Positions 46,469 to 55,621 of a stretch of 64,000 bases of DNA are shown piece by piece. The position numbers and the translations under genes are program-made. Numbering within the stretch: the stretch's first letter is position 1; each line of letters opens with the position of its first letter. Source of the DNA: Rhizobium esperanzae (GTDB lineage: Bacteria > Pseudomonadota > Alphaproteobacteria > Rhizobiales > Rhizobiaceae). Location of the stretch: NCBI RefSeq assembly GCF_002204185.1, contig NZ_MXPU01000017.1, positions 1-64,000 of the forward strand. Reading direction: 5' to 3'. The notes under the pieces were generated by a model. It was not told the DNA's origin. It did no database searches and saw only the letters and a list, made by a program, of their open reading frames with translations.

Positions 46469-47416
46469 ATGCGCAAGCTCATGTTGGGTCTGGCGGTTGC
46501 GGGGGTGGCTTTTGCCGGTGCAGCCTACGCCCAGGACAAGAACTACACGATCGGTGTGTCCATTCCGGCCGCCGATCACGGCTGGACCTCCGGCGTCGTG
46601 TTCCATGCCGAGCGTATTGCCAAGAAGCTGATGGCCGAGCATCCGGGCCTGAACGTCATCGTCAAGACCTCGCCGGATGCCGCGACGCAGGCAAACGCCG
46701 TGCAGGACCTCGATACGCAAGGCATCGATGCACTCGTCATCCTGCCGTCGGATCCGGATCCGCTCGTCAACGCCATCAAGGAAGTCAAGGACAAGGGCAA
46801 GTTCGTCGCGCTTGTCGACCGCGCCCCGTCGAATAACGACAATTCCGTGCGCGATCTTTACGTTGCCGGCAACAACCCGGCGCTCGGCGAAGTCGCCGGC
46901 AAATATATTGCCGAAAAGACGCCAGAAGCCGAAGTTGTCGTTATCCGCGGTCTGCCGATCCCGATCGATCAGCAGCGCCAGGACGGTTTCGACAAGGGTA
47001 TTGCCGGCTCCAAGGTCAAGGTTCTCGACCGCCAGTATGGCAACTGGAACCGCGACGACGCCTTCAAGGTGATGCAGGACTATCTGACGAAGTACCCGAA
47101 GATCGACGTCGTCTGGTGCCAGGACGATGATATGGCCGTCGGCGTTCTTCAGGCGATCGAGCAGGCCAAGCGCACCGACATTCAGTATGTCGTCGCCGGC
47201 GCCGGCTCCAAGGACATGGTCAAGAAGGTCATGGATGGCGACAAGCTGATCCCGGTCGACGTTCTCTATCCGCCGGCAATGGTCGGCACGGCAATGGAGT
47301 TGACGGCGGCGGCACTCTACGACCAGGTCCCGGTTCACGGCAACTACATCCTTGACGCGACGCTCGTTACCAAGGAGAATGCCAAGAACTTCTACTTCCC
47401 GGATTCTCCGTTCTGA
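46469..47416 (+). CDS. Sugar ABC transporter periplasmic binding protein
   Basis: A 315-residue family 2 (RbsB-like) binding protein. The signal peptide is residues 1-21 (cleavage AYA-QD). The ligand domain begins TIGVSIPAADHGWTSGVV and includes VVWCQDDDMAVGVLQAI. The start follows GGGAGGAAATAGC; twelve upstream in-frame codons are discounted because the signal peptide starts here. Last gene of the transporter set, ending at a terminator. Confidence 0.9.
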   Translation: MRKLMLGLAVAGVAFAGAAYAQDKNYTIGVSIPAADHGWTSGVVFHAERIAKKLMAEHPGLNVIVKTSPDAATQANAVQDLDTQGIDALVILPSDPDPLVNAIKEVKDKGKFVALVDRAPSNNDNSVRDLYVAGNNPALGEVAGKYIAEKTPEAEVVVIRGLPIPIDQQRQDGFDKGIAGSKVKVLDRQYGNWNRDDAFKVMQDYLTKYPKIDVVWCQDDDMAVGVLQAIEQAKRTDIQYVVAGAGSKDMVKKVMDGDKLIPVDVLYPPAMVGTAMELTAAALYDQVPVHGNYILDATLVTKENAKNFYFPDSPF

Positions 47417-47427
47417 TCACCCATCAA

Positions 47428-47464
47428 GAGGGTGCGCCCATTCGCAAGGATGGGCGCATTTTTT
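47428..47464 (+). terminator. Terminator after the binding protein gene
   Basis: TGCGCCCAT and ATGGGCGCA form a 9-bp stem followed by a T6 run. It separates the transporter genes from the two enzyme genes downstream, which need their own promoter in 47465-47665. Confidence 0.88.
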
Positions 47465-47624
47465 ATGCCCTCACGTGGCGGACGGCGAAAATGCTGCACG
47501 TACCTCTTGCCCGCCACAGCCCATCATGATTAGGTCGCAGCCATACCGCATCTGGACTCGCGCCAAATCCGGCGGCAAGGGCGAGGAGGCACCTTGCTCC
47601 CGCAGAAATGCGTGCTACAAGTTC

Positions 47625-47638
47625 TTCAGAAACGTTTA
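47625..47638. promoter_or_regulatory. Candidate operator TTCAGAAACGTTTA
   Basis: It contains the palindromic core AAACGTTT, 28 bp before the isomerase start. Read on the minus strand it shares GTAAAC and TTT with the twin LacI sites upstream. The same 14-mer occurs inverted at 52315-52328. Confidence 0.35.
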
Positions 47639-47665
47639 CGGTCGATATTCAGGGAGGAATCTGAC

Positions 47666-48718
47666 ATGAAGACGATCAAGGGTCCCGGCCTTTTCCTTGG
47701 CCAGTTCGCGGGCGATACCGCGCCTTTCAATTCTTGGGACGCGATCACCAAATGGGCGGCCGACATCGGTTACAAGGGCGTTCAGGTTCCGACCTGGGCG
47801 AGCCAGCTGATCGATCTGAAGAAGGCCGCAACCTCCAAGGATTATTGTGACGAGTTCGCCGGCAAGGCCCGCGAAAACGGCATCGAAATCACCGAGCTTT
47901 CGACCCATCTGCAAGGCCAGCTGGTTGCCGTTCACCCCGCCTATGACGAAGCATTCGACGGCTTTGCGGCGCCCGAGGTGCGCGGCAATCCGAAAGCCCG
48001 TCAGGAATGGGCGGTCGAGCAGGTCAAGATGGCGCTGACAGCATCGAAAAACCTCGGCCTCAAGGCGCATGCGACCTTCTCCGGCGCGCTTGCCTGGCCC
48101 TTCATCTATCCCTGGCCGCAGCGTCCCGCCGGTCTGGTCGAGACCGCCTTCGACGAGCTTGCCCGCCGCTGGACGCCGATCCTCAACCATGCCGATGAGA
48201 ACGGCATCGATGTCTGCTACGAGATCCATCCGGGCGAGGACCTGCATGACGGCATCACCTTCGAGATGTTCCTGGAGCGCGTGAAGAACCATCCGCGCGC
48301 TAACATGCTCTACGATCCCTCGCATTACATCCTGCAATGCCTCGACTATCTCGAGAACATCGATATCTACAAGGACCGCATCAAGATGTTCCACGTCAAG
48401 GATGCTGAGTTCAATCCCACCGGGCGCCAAGGCGTCTACGGTGGTTACCAGGGCTGGGTGGAACGCGCCGGCCGCTTCCGATCGCTCGGTGACGGTCAGG
48501 TCGATTTCGGTGCGGTCTTCTCGAAGATGACGGCCAATAATTTCGACGGCTGGGCCGTGGTCGAATGGGAATGCGCGCTGAAACATCCGGAGGACGGCGC
48601 CCGCGAAGGAGCAGAATTCGTCGCCGCCCATATCATCCGCGTCACGGAAAAGGCTTTCGACGATTTTGCCGGCAGCGGCACCGATCAGGCGGCCAATCGG
48701 CGGATGCTCGGGCTTTAA
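47666..48718 (+). CDS. TIM-barrel sugar isomerase/epimerase (AP endonuclease 2 family)
   Basis: A 350-residue xylose isomerase-like TIM-barrel protein. Likely metal ligands are in CYEIHPGEDLHDG, MLYDPSHYILQ, KMFHVKDAEF and the Glu of AVVEWECALKHPEDG. AGGGAGGAATCTGAC precedes the ATG. It forms a pair with the Gfo/Idh dehydrogenase downstream; such pairs often do oxidation plus epimerisation/isomerisation of cyclitols or uncommon sugars. Reaction unknown. Confidence 0.82.
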   Translation: MKTIKGPGLFLGQFAGDTAPFNSWDAITKWAADIGYKGVQVPTWASQLIDLKKAATSKDYCDEFAGKARENGIEITELSTHLQGQLVAVHPAYDEAFDGFAAPEVRGNPKARQEWAVEQVKMALTASKNLGLKAHATFSGALAWPFIYPWPQRPAGLVETAFDELARRWTPILNHADENGIDVCYEIHPGEDLHDGITFEMFLERVKNHPRANMLYDPSHYILQCLDYLENIDIYKDRIKMFHVKDAEFNPTGRQGVYGGYQGWVERAGRFRSLGDGQVDFGAVFSKMTANNFDGWAVVEWECALKHPEDGAREGAEFVAAHIIRVTEKAFDDFAGSGTDQAANRRMLGL

Positions 48719-48740
48719 ATAAAAGGCCTGCCGTGAGGCT

Positions 48741-48916
48741 GCCCCTCACCCTAACCCTCTCCCCGTTTTGACGGGGAGAGGGGACTTGCCACGCCGGGCG
48801 ACGGAGTTGGCATCGACGTCGCCGCATATGCCTTCTCCCCGCGAGCGAGGGTCTGAAAGACGGGTCGAGACCCGTGGCTCGACCCAGGCAAAGGTGGTGG
48901 CAGCCGGATGAGGGGC
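48741..48916. repeat. Palindromic intergenic element with GCCCCTCA/TGAGGGGC ends
   Basis: A 176-bp element bounded by 8-bp inverted ends. It contains an 11-bp hairpin CCCTCTCCCCG (48755-48765) / CGGGGAGAGGG (48772-48782) and a smaller one with GGGTC/GACCC. It lies between the isomerase and the dehydrogenase genes. Confidence 0.75.
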
Positions 48917-48952
48917 GCATCCGCGCCAAGATCAAATTCCAGGAGGACAAAA

Positions 48953-50140
48953 ATGGCAATCGAAGCATCATCCGAACAGACCCGCGAGCCGCGCATTCGG
49001 CTCGGCATGGTGGGCGGCGGCGCGGGCGCGTTCATCGGTGCGGTGCACCGCATCGCGGCCCGCATCGACGATCAGTACGATCTTATTGCAGGCGCGCTGT
49101 CGTCGACACCTGAGAAGGCGGTTCAGTCCGGACGCGATCTCGGGCTCGACCCGTCGCGGACCTATTCCAGCTATCGCGAGATGGCGATCCGGGAGGCGAA
49201 GCTGAAGAACGGCATCGAGGCGGTGGCGATCGTTACCCCGAACCATGTGCATTACGACGCGGCCAAGGAATTCCTGAAGCGCGGCATTCATGTCATCTGC
49301 GACAAGCCGCTGACGTCAAACCTGGCGGATGCGAAGAAGCTGAAAAAGGTGGCCGACGAGAGCGGCGCGCTGTTCGTGTTGACGCATAATTACACCGGTT
49401 ACCCGATGGTTCGTCAGGCGCGCGAGATGATCGCGAACGGCGAACTCGGCGATATAAGAGTCGTCCAGGCTGAATATCCGCAGGATTGGCTGACGGAAGC
49501 GGTCGAGCAGACCGGCCAGAAACAGGCTGCCTGGCGCACTGATCCGGCCCAGTCCGGCGTCGGCGGGTCCACAGGCGATATCGGCACGCATGCGTATAAT
49601 CTCGCCTCCTTCATCACCGGGCTGGAACTCGACAGCCTGGCCGCCGATCTCGACAGTTTCGTTCCCGGCCGCCGGCTGGATGATAATGCCCATGTCATGC
49701 TGCGCTTCAAGGCGAAGGGTTCGGAGAAGCCGGCCAAGGGCATGCTGTGGTGCAGCCAGGTGGCGCCGGGCCATGAGAACGGCCTGATGGTGCGTGTCTA
49801 CGGCAGCAAGGGCGGGCTGGAATGGACCCAGAAGGACCCGAACTACCTCTGGTACACGCCGTTCGGCGAGCCGAAGCGGCTGATCACCCGCGGCGGCGCC
49901 GGCGCCGGAGCGGCAGCCGGTCGTGTCTCGCGGGTGCCGTCGGGGCATCCGGAAGGTTACCTCGAGGCGTTCGCGACGATTTATACGGAAGCTGCGCATG
50001 CGATCAACGCCCGCAAGAAGTGTAAGGACGTGGACAAGGCAGTGGTCTATCCCACGGTCGACGATGGCGTGAAGGGCGTGGCCTTCGTCGAGGCCTGTGT
50101 TGCCTCGTCCAAGAAAAACGGCGCCTGGGTCAAGCTCTGA
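48953..50140 (+). CDS. Gfo/Idh/MocA-family oxidoreductase
   Basis: A 395-residue NAD(P)-dependent dehydrogenase. The Rossmann motif is IRLGMVGGGAGAFIGAVHR, the EKP-type motif is HVICDKPLT (Asp in place of Glu), and the catalytic-region His is in STGDIGTHAYNLA. AGGAGGACAAA precedes the ATG. It acts with the TIM-barrel enzyme on the sugar imported by the preceding ABC transporter; inositol or an uncommon hexose are possibilities that the sequence does not settle. Confidence 0.85.
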   Translation: MAIEASSEQTREPRIRLGMVGGGAGAFIGAVHRIAARIDDQYDLIAGALSSTPEKAVQSGRDLGLDPSRTYSSYREMAIREAKLKNGIEAVAIVTPNHVHYDAAKEFLKRGIHVICDKPLTSNLADAKKLKKVADESGALFVLTHNYTGYPMVRQAREMIANGELGDIRVVQAEYPQDWLTEAVEQTGQKQAAWRTDPAQSGVGGSTGDIGTHAYNLASFITGLELDSLAADLDSFVPGRRLDDNAHVMLRFKAKGSEKPAKGMLWCSQVAPGHENGLMVRVYGSKGGLEWTQKDPNYLWYTPFGEPKRLITRGGAGAGAAAGRVSRVPSGHPEGYLEAFATIYTEAAHAINARKKCKDVDKAVVYPTVDDGVKGVAFVEACVASSKKNGAWVKL

Positions 50141-50223
50141 GCTTTGGCGATCGCGCCTCGATGGCGCGGAGTCGCGAGAAATGCCGAGGCAGTTTTGGGC
50201 CGCCTCGGCTTGTCCGTCATGCG

Positions 50224-50625
50224 TCAGGCCGCATCGCGGTTGCGCTGCATGAGCGCGTCGACGCTGAGCGGCCCGGCGCCTGCCGCCACCAAATAGAGAA
50301 ACACGAAGCAGAACAGGATCGCGGCGACGCCGCCGTTCTGCGCGGGATAAAAGCTCTTTCCCGCATGGCCGATGAAATAGGCGAAAGCCATCAGGCCCGA
50401 GAGCACGAAGGCTGCGATGCGCGTCTGGAATCCCACCAGGACGAGAAAGCCGAGAGTGAGTTCGATCAATCCGGCAATCCAGGAGAGCGAGCCCATCGGC
50501 GGCACGCTTGCCGCTGCCGGAAAGTGCAGGATCTTCTGCGTTCCATAGCTGAAAAGCACGAGCGACGAGACGAAGCGCAGCAGGCTCAGCAGATGCGGCT
50601 GCAGCAGATGGATCGAAGACAGCAT
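50224..50625 (-). CDS. DoxX-family membrane protein
   Basis: A 133-residue protein with four hydrophobic segments (FVSSLVLFSYGTQKILHF, WIAGLIELTLGFLVLVGF, VLSGLMAFAYFIGHA, AILFCFVFLYLVAAGAGP), the DoxX layout with its conserved FSYGTQKI. The start at 50625 has AAGGAAT upstream. It converges with the dehydrogenase gene and is divergent from the beta-glucosidase. Function unknown. Confidence 0.78.
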   Translation of the reverse strand: MLSSIHLLQPHLLSLLRFVSSLVLFSYGTQKILHFPAAASVPPMGSLSWIAGLIELTLGFLVLVGFQTRIAAFVLSGLMAFAYFIGHAGKSFYPAQNGGVAAILFCFVFLYLVAAGAGPLSVDALMQRNRDAA

Positions 50626-50889
50626 TGGGATTCCTTTCATGCTTGCGAATATCTCCGCTGTGTAGTGATCATGGCCCCTGCAGCAAATCACGACTGCTGA
50701 CATTCGCGTTATGAGAGCAATTGGAGGCGAAAAATGCTGCAGGTCGAGGCGGCTGACCTGCGCCGTCGCCGCTCGGCCGCCCATACTGTAACGTTGCAGT
50801 TTTCTCCTGCCGGGCCTGTACTTTGCTTGCCGGCTTGGCTAAATCCGACCCCTATGGTCAATTCAGATGCTGAGAGACGGGATTTACAG

Positions 50890-52284
50890 ATGATCGACGC
50901 GAAGACGCTTGCAAGCCGCTTTCCCGGTGATTTCACCTTCGGCGTTGCCACCGCCGCCTTCCAGATCGAAGGCGCCGGCAAGGCCGATGGTCGCAAGCCG
51001 TCCATCTGGGATGCCTTCTGTAATATGCCCGGCCGCGTCCATAACCGCGACAACGGCGACATTGCCTGCGACCACTATAACCGCCTGGAGCAGGACCTCG
51101 ATCTCATCAAGGATATGGGAGTCGAGGCCTACCGTTTTTCCATTGCCTGGCCACGCATCATCCCTGAGGGCGCTGGCCCGGTAAACGAGGCGGGCCTCGA
51201 TTTCTATGATCGGCTCGTTGATGGCTGCAAGGCGCGCGGGATCAAGACCTTCGCGACGCTCTACCACTGGGACCTGCCCCTGCTGCTCGCCGGCGACGGC
51301 GGCTGGACGGCGCGTTCGACCGCTTATGCCTACCAGCGTTACGCCAAGACTGTCATGAGCCGCCTCGGCGATCGCCTCGACGCCATCGCGACTTTCAACG
51401 AGCCCTGGTGCATCGTCTGGCTGAGCCATCTCTACGGTATCCATGCTCCCGGTGAGCGCAACATGCAGGCTGCCCTTCACGCCATGCATTATATGAACCT
51501 TGCCCATGGCCTCGGGGTTGAGGCAATCCGTTCGGAAGCTCCCAATGTGCCGGTCGGGCTCGTGCTCAACGCCGCCTCGGTCATCCCGGGCTCCGACAGC
51601 CCGGCCGATATGGCAGCCGCCGAACGGGCGCATCAGTTCCACAACGGCGCCTTCTTCGATCCTGTCTTCAAGGGCGAATATCCGAAGGAATTCGTCGAGG
51701 CGCTCGGTGACCGCATGCCCGTCATCAAGGACGGCGACCTGAAGCTGATCAGCCAGAAACTCGACTGGTGGGGCCTGAATTACTACACGCCCGAGCGCGT
51801 CACCGACGATGCCGAACGAAAGGGCGATTTCCCCTGGACGATGAAAGCTCCGCCGGCAAGTGACGTCAAGACCGATATCGGCTGGGAAATCTATGCGCCG
51901 GGCTTGAAGCTCCTGGTCGAGAACCTCTACCGCCGCTATGACCTGCCGGAATGCTACATCACCGAGAACGGCGCCTGCGACAATAGCGGTGTTGTCGATG
52001 GCGAGGTCGATGATACGATGCGCCTCGATTATCTCGGCGATCATCTCGATGTCGTGGCCGACCTCATCAAGAATGGTTACCCCATGCGCGGCTATTTTGC
52101 CTGGAGCCTGATGGACAACTTCGAATGGGCGGAAGGCTATCGCATGCGCTTCGGTCTCGTCCATGTCGATTATGAGACGCAGCGGCGCACGGTGAAGAAG
52201 AGCGGCAAATGGTATCGCGAACTGGCGGCTGAATTTCCGAAAGGCAATCACATGCCGGCTCAGCATAGCAAGCTCAAAAAATAG
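50890..52284 (+). CDS. GH1 beta-glucosidase
   Basis: A 464-residue family 1 glycosidase hydrolysing beta-glucosides such as cellobiose or plant aryl-glucosides in the cytoplasm. The acid/base is Glu171 in TFNEPW and the nucleophile Glu359 in YITENGA. The N-terminal signature FPGDFTFGVATAAFQIEGAG is intact. The chosen ATG at 50890 gives the usual GH1 length. The frame is open to an ATG at 50734 with a better ribosome site (GGAGGCGAAAA), which would add 52 residues unlike any GH1 domain. Confidence 0.92.
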   Translation: MIDAKTLASRFPGDFTFGVATAAFQIEGAGKADGRKPSIWDAFCNMPGRVHNRDNGDIACDHYNRLEQDLDLIKDMGVEAYRFSIAWPRIIPEGAGPVNEAGLDFYDRLVDGCKARGIKTFATLYHWDLPLLLAGDGGWTARSTAYAYQRYAKTVMSRLGDRLDAIATFNEPWCIVWLSHLYGIHAPGERNMQAALHAMHYMNLAHGLGVEAIRSEAPNVPVGLVLNAASVIPGSDSPADMAAAERAHQFHNGAFFDPVFKGEYPKEFVEALGDRMPVIKDGDLKLISQKLDWWGLNYYTPERVTDDAERKGDFPWTMKAPPASDVKTDIGWEIYAPGLKLLVENLYRRYDLPECYITENGACDNSGVVDGEVDDTMRLDYLGDHLDVVADLIKNGYPMRGYFAWSLMDNFEWAEGYRMRFGLVHVDYETQRRTVKKSGKWYRELAAEFPKGNHMPAQHSKLKK

Positions 52285-52314
52285 ACCCGCGGAAAGCTGC
52301 AACAGGCGGTTGCT

Positions 52315-52328
52315 TAAACGTTTCTGAA
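52315..52328. promoter_or_regulatory. TAAACGTTTCTGAA, inverted copy of the 47625-47638 site
   Basis: Exact reverse complement of the 14-mer before the isomerase gene, here between the beta-glucosidase stop and the GGDEF-EAL gene. It may be an operator for the latter or chance. Confidence 0.25.
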
Positions 52329-52365
52329 CCCTTGACTGGCAAACTCCGCTGGTCAGGGAGCCGGA

Positions 52366-54579
52366 ATGCAAATACTCCAAAAATTGCAGGGCAGGGGATC
52401 GGGCATAGGCCGTCACATCACCGTCACAGGTGTGCTGTTCTCCTTTGCCGTCATCGTCGCCGTCGCCACCATCATGGTGTTGACGGCAATCGAACGCGTG
52501 GCTGAGAACGCCAATGTGCTTGATGACGAGCGCTCGCGTGAAACGACGATCGGCGCGTTGAAGACCTTCGAGGATCAGCTCGGTGCGACTCTCGACGATT
52601 ACGCCGCCTGGGACGACGCCGCCGCCAACGTCTATGCGCCCGATGGCATGGCATGGACGGTCAGCAACTACGGCGAAATGTCGGTCAACAGTTCGCTGTT
52701 CGACATGGCGATTGTGATCGATGATGCGAAGAATTCGATCATCGCCTATCGCGACGGCAAGCCGATGGAGGAGCCGCTCGCGGATTTCTTCTCGCCGTCG
52801 CTCTGGAAATTGCTCGACGCGGTGAAGGCGGCCGGCCCGGCCGATACTCCGCAGGCGGTTGGTTTCATCACTACCAAACGCGGCATTGCCGCTGTCGGCG
52901 TGGCATTGGTGCGGAAGAAATCCGGCGCGCTTGATGCACCCGCGGGCCAGCACCGTTATCTCATTTTCGCCCGGCATCTCGATGACGACAGGGTGGCCGG
53001 ACTCGGCCAGACCTATGTGATCGGCGGACTGAGGCTGGCGCCGCCGAGTTTCGCGGCCGAATATCTCGTCTCGATCGACGATCCGACGGGGGCAACGATC
53101 GGCAAGCTCGTCTGGAATTCGCGCTCACCCGGCAATATTGCCTACGCGCAGGTGCGGCCGATGGTCATTCAGGCACTCGGTCTCGTCGGGCTTTTCTTCG
53201 TGGTTCTGCTGGCCATCGGCTGGTTGGCCGGCCGACGCCTGAAGGCGGAGGAAAACAGCGCACGCGAAGAGGCGCTGCGCGACAGGCTGAGCGGCCTTTC
53301 CAATCGCGACGGCCTCGGGCTCGCCGTCGATCGTTATGTCCTAGAAGCGCGCCAGAGCAAGCGCAACGTGCTGCTCCTCTATCTCGACCTCGACGGTTTC
53401 AAGGAAGTCAATGACAGCTATGGACATGGCACGGGCGATCAGTTGATCCGCGCGGTCGCGGCGGGCCTCAAGGTATTGATTCCACAAGGCGCGGTTCTCG
53501 CCCGAATCGGCGGAGATGAATTTGCGATCGCCTTTCTCTCCGATGGCGAGAACGCCGCCGCCCTGCAGCTTGCCGAGCAGATCCTCGATTTTCTCGTCGA
53601 GCCGCTGGAGATCGGTCGCCGTGTCGTCGTCGTCGGCGCCAGCATCGGCATCGCCATGTCGCCCGCCGGCGCGATCGACCGCGAAGAGCTGGTGCGCCGT
53701 TCCGATCTGGCCATGTACAAGGCGAAGGAGGCCGGTCGCGCGCGCATGACGCTCTACGATCCGTCGATGGATACGGACCGGGAGCAGCGCAATGCGCTGG
53801 AGCTCGATCTCAGAATCGCCATCGAAAGCGGCGACCTGACGCTTGCCTATCAGCCACTGGTCGATGCGGGCACGCATGCGCTGATCGGCGTCGAGGCGCT
53901 GGTGCGCTGGAACCGTCCGGGCCACGGCCCGGTTTCCCCCGAGCTGTTCATTCCGATCGCCGAGACCAGCGGCCTCATTGAATCGCTCGGCCTGTTCGTG
54001 CTGCGCAAGGCCTGCGAGACTGCCAAGCAGTGGCCGGAACTGAACGTCTCTGTCAATGTCTCGCCCGGCCAGTTCCGCAATCCCGCCTTCACCGACTATG
54101 TGCGCTACGTGTTGAAGCAGACGGAGATCGAGGCCAGCCGCATCACTCTCGAGATCACCGAAGGTTATATGATCCAGAATCCGCAGCGCACCCGCCAATC
54201 GATCGAACGGCTGAAGGGGTTGGGGGTCAAGGTGGCGCTCGACGACTTCGGTTCCGGCTTCTCCTCGATCGGTTATCTCAGGCAGTTCGGCTTCGATCGC
54301 ATCAAGATCGACCGCTCGCTGGTCATGGGCGTCAACGAGGACAAGCGCCAGCGCGAAATGCTGCAGGCGACGGTGGCGCTCGCCCGCTCGCTCGATATCC
54401 CGGTGACGGCGGAAGGCATAGAGACCGAGGGGCAGGCGGTCGCCATGCGCCTGTTCGGCTGCGACTGTCTGCAGGGCTATTTGTTCGGAAAGCCTCTAAC
54501 GGCCGAGCGAATTACCGAGATGCTCGACGAGATTCGTACTGCGGAGCAATCAACCCGGCGCCGCCTTGGCGCGGCCTGA
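52366..54579 (+). CDS. CHASE4-GGDEF-EAL cyclic-di-GMP protein
   Basis: A 737-residue inner-membrane signalling protein. Transmembrane segment 1 is at about residues 20-43, a periplasmic CHASE4 sensor at about 44-260 (DDYAAWDDAAANVY), segment 2 at 266-287, GGDEF at about 300-465 with intact GGDEF near 381, and EAL at about 475-725 with EALVRW near 508, DDFGSGFSS and AEGIET. Both catalytic signatures look intact, so it could both make and degrade c-di-GMP. Ligand and partners are unknown; it stands alone. Confidence 0.93.
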   Translation: MQILQKLQGRGSGIGRHITVTGVLFSFAVIVAVATIMVLTAIERVAENANVLDDERSRETTIGALKTFEDQLGATLDDYAAWDDAAANVYAPDGMAWTVSNYGEMSVNSSLFDMAIVIDDAKNSIIAYRDGKPMEEPLADFFSPSLWKLLDAVKAAGPADTPQAVGFITTKRGIAAVGVALVRKKSGALDAPAGQHRYLIFARHLDDDRVAGLGQTYVIGGLRLAPPSFAAEYLVSIDDPTGATIGKLVWNSRSPGNIAYAQVRPMVIQALGLVGLFFVVLLAIGWLAGRRLKAEENSAREEALRDRLSGLSNRDGLGLAVDRYVLEARQSKRNVLLLYLDLDGFKEVNDSYGHGTGDQLIRAVAAGLKVLIPQGAVLARIGGDEFAIAFLSDGENAAALQLAEQILDFLVEPLEIGRRVVVVGASIGIAMSPAGAIDREELVRRSDLAMYKAKEAGRARMTLYDPSMDTDREQRNALELDLRIAIESGDLTLAYQPLVDAGTHALIGVEALVRWNRPGHGPVSPELFIPIAETSGLIESLGLFVLRKACETAKQWPELNVSVNVSPGQFRNPAFTDYVRYVLKQTEIEASRITLEITEGYMIQNPQRTRQSIERLKGLGVKVALDDFGSGFSSIGYLRQFGFDRIKIDRSLVMGVNEDKRQREMLQATVALARSLDIPVTAEGIETEGQAVAMRLFGCDCLQGYLFGKPLTAERITEMLDEIRTAEQSTRRRLGAA

Positions 54580-54606
54580 CGGCGAGATCCCCGGGGCGCG
54601 AGCTCA

Positions 54607-55536
54607 TCAGCTGCCGATATGCCGTTGGCCGCGCTTTTTCGCCAGCGCGATCTGATGCTGCCGCTGACGGTAGCGCAGCCGGTCTTCCTCTGTCCGCATG
54701 TCATAACAGTGGCTGCAGGAAACGCCTTCCTCATAAAGCGGCGAGGCAATTTCCTCTGATGTGATCGGGTTGCGGCAGGCGTTGCACAGCCGGTGCTCAC
54801 CTTCCTTCAGGCCGTGTTCGACGGATACACGCTCATCGAACACGAAGCAGGCGCCCTCCCAGAGGCTTTCTTCCTGCGGCACTTCCTCCAGATATTTCAG
54901 GATGCCGCCCTTCAGATGATAGACCTCGTCGAAACCTTCAGCCTTCATGAAGGCCGTGGCCTTCTCGCAGCGTATGCCGCCGGTGCAATACATGGCGACT
55001 TTCGGCTTGTTGTGCAGCCCGGTATTCCGGCGCACCCAATCCGGAAATTCGCGGAATGTCTTGGTCTTTGGGTCGAGCGCGCCGCGAAAGGTACCGATTG
55101 CCGTCTCATAGTCGTTGCGGGTGTCGATGACGATCGTATCGGGATCGGAGATCAGCGCATTCCAGTCCTTGGGCGCGACATAGGTGCCAACCACTTTGTT
55201 GGGGTCGATGTCGTCGACGCCCATGGTGACGATTTCCTTCTTCAGCTTCACCTTCATGCGCAGGAAGGGCATTTTCGAGGCGCGGCTTTCCTTGTGCTCC
55301 AGGCGCGCAAATTCCGGTTGGGCATGCAGGAAGGCGAGCACCGCGTGAATGCCGGCGTCCGATCCCGCGATCGTACCGTTAATGCCCTCATGCGCCAGAA
55401 GCAGCGTTCCCTTGACGCCGTTTTCCTCGCACAGCGCCTGCAGCGGGGCCCGCAAGCTGGCAAAGCGCGGCACGGATACGAAATGGTAGAGCGCCGCTAC
55501 GAGGAACGGGCCGGTGTGGGTCAGGCTGTCGGTCAT
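54607..55536 (-). CDS. trhO: tRNA uridine-34 hydroxylase TrhO (rhodanese family, YceA)
   Basis: A 309-residue protein with an N-terminal ferredoxin-like part (GTLLLAHEGINGTIAG) and a rhodanese domain whose Cys loop is YCTGGIRCEKA. The C-terminal zinc-type cysteines (CNACRNPI; CSHCYD) are typical of this group. TrhO hydroxylates U34 of certain tRNAs in E. coli. It converges with the GGDEF-EAL gene (27-bp gap). Confidence 0.9.
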   Translation of the reverse strand: MTDSLTHTGPFLVAALYHFVSVPRFASLRAPLQALCEENGVKGTLLLAHEGINGTIAGSDAGIHAVLAFLHAQPEFARLEHKESRASKMPFLRMKVKLKKEIVTMGVDDIDPNKVVGTYVAPKDWNALISDPDTIVIDTRNDYETAIGTFRGALDPKTKTFREFPDWVRRNTGLHNKPKVAMYCTGGIRCEKATAFMKAEGFDEVYHLKGGILKYLEEVPQEESLWEGACFVFDERVSVEHGLKEGEHRLCNACRNPITSEEIASPLYEEGVSCSHCYDMRTEEDRLRYRQRQHQIALAKKRGQRHIGS

Positions 55537-55621
55537 GGGCGGGAAATACAGAAAATTGACCGGCCGCGCAATTGCCTTCCGCGCAGGCGGCCGGCCGTCT
55601 CCAGGATCGCCCTGCTATCGC

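Noticed and set aside
50884..52977. 697-codon open frame on the minus strand
   Set aside because: It is antisense to the beta-glucosidase and the GGDEF-EAL gene, both with clear domains. Long antisense frames are common in GC-rich DNA, and its translation has no recognisable domain.
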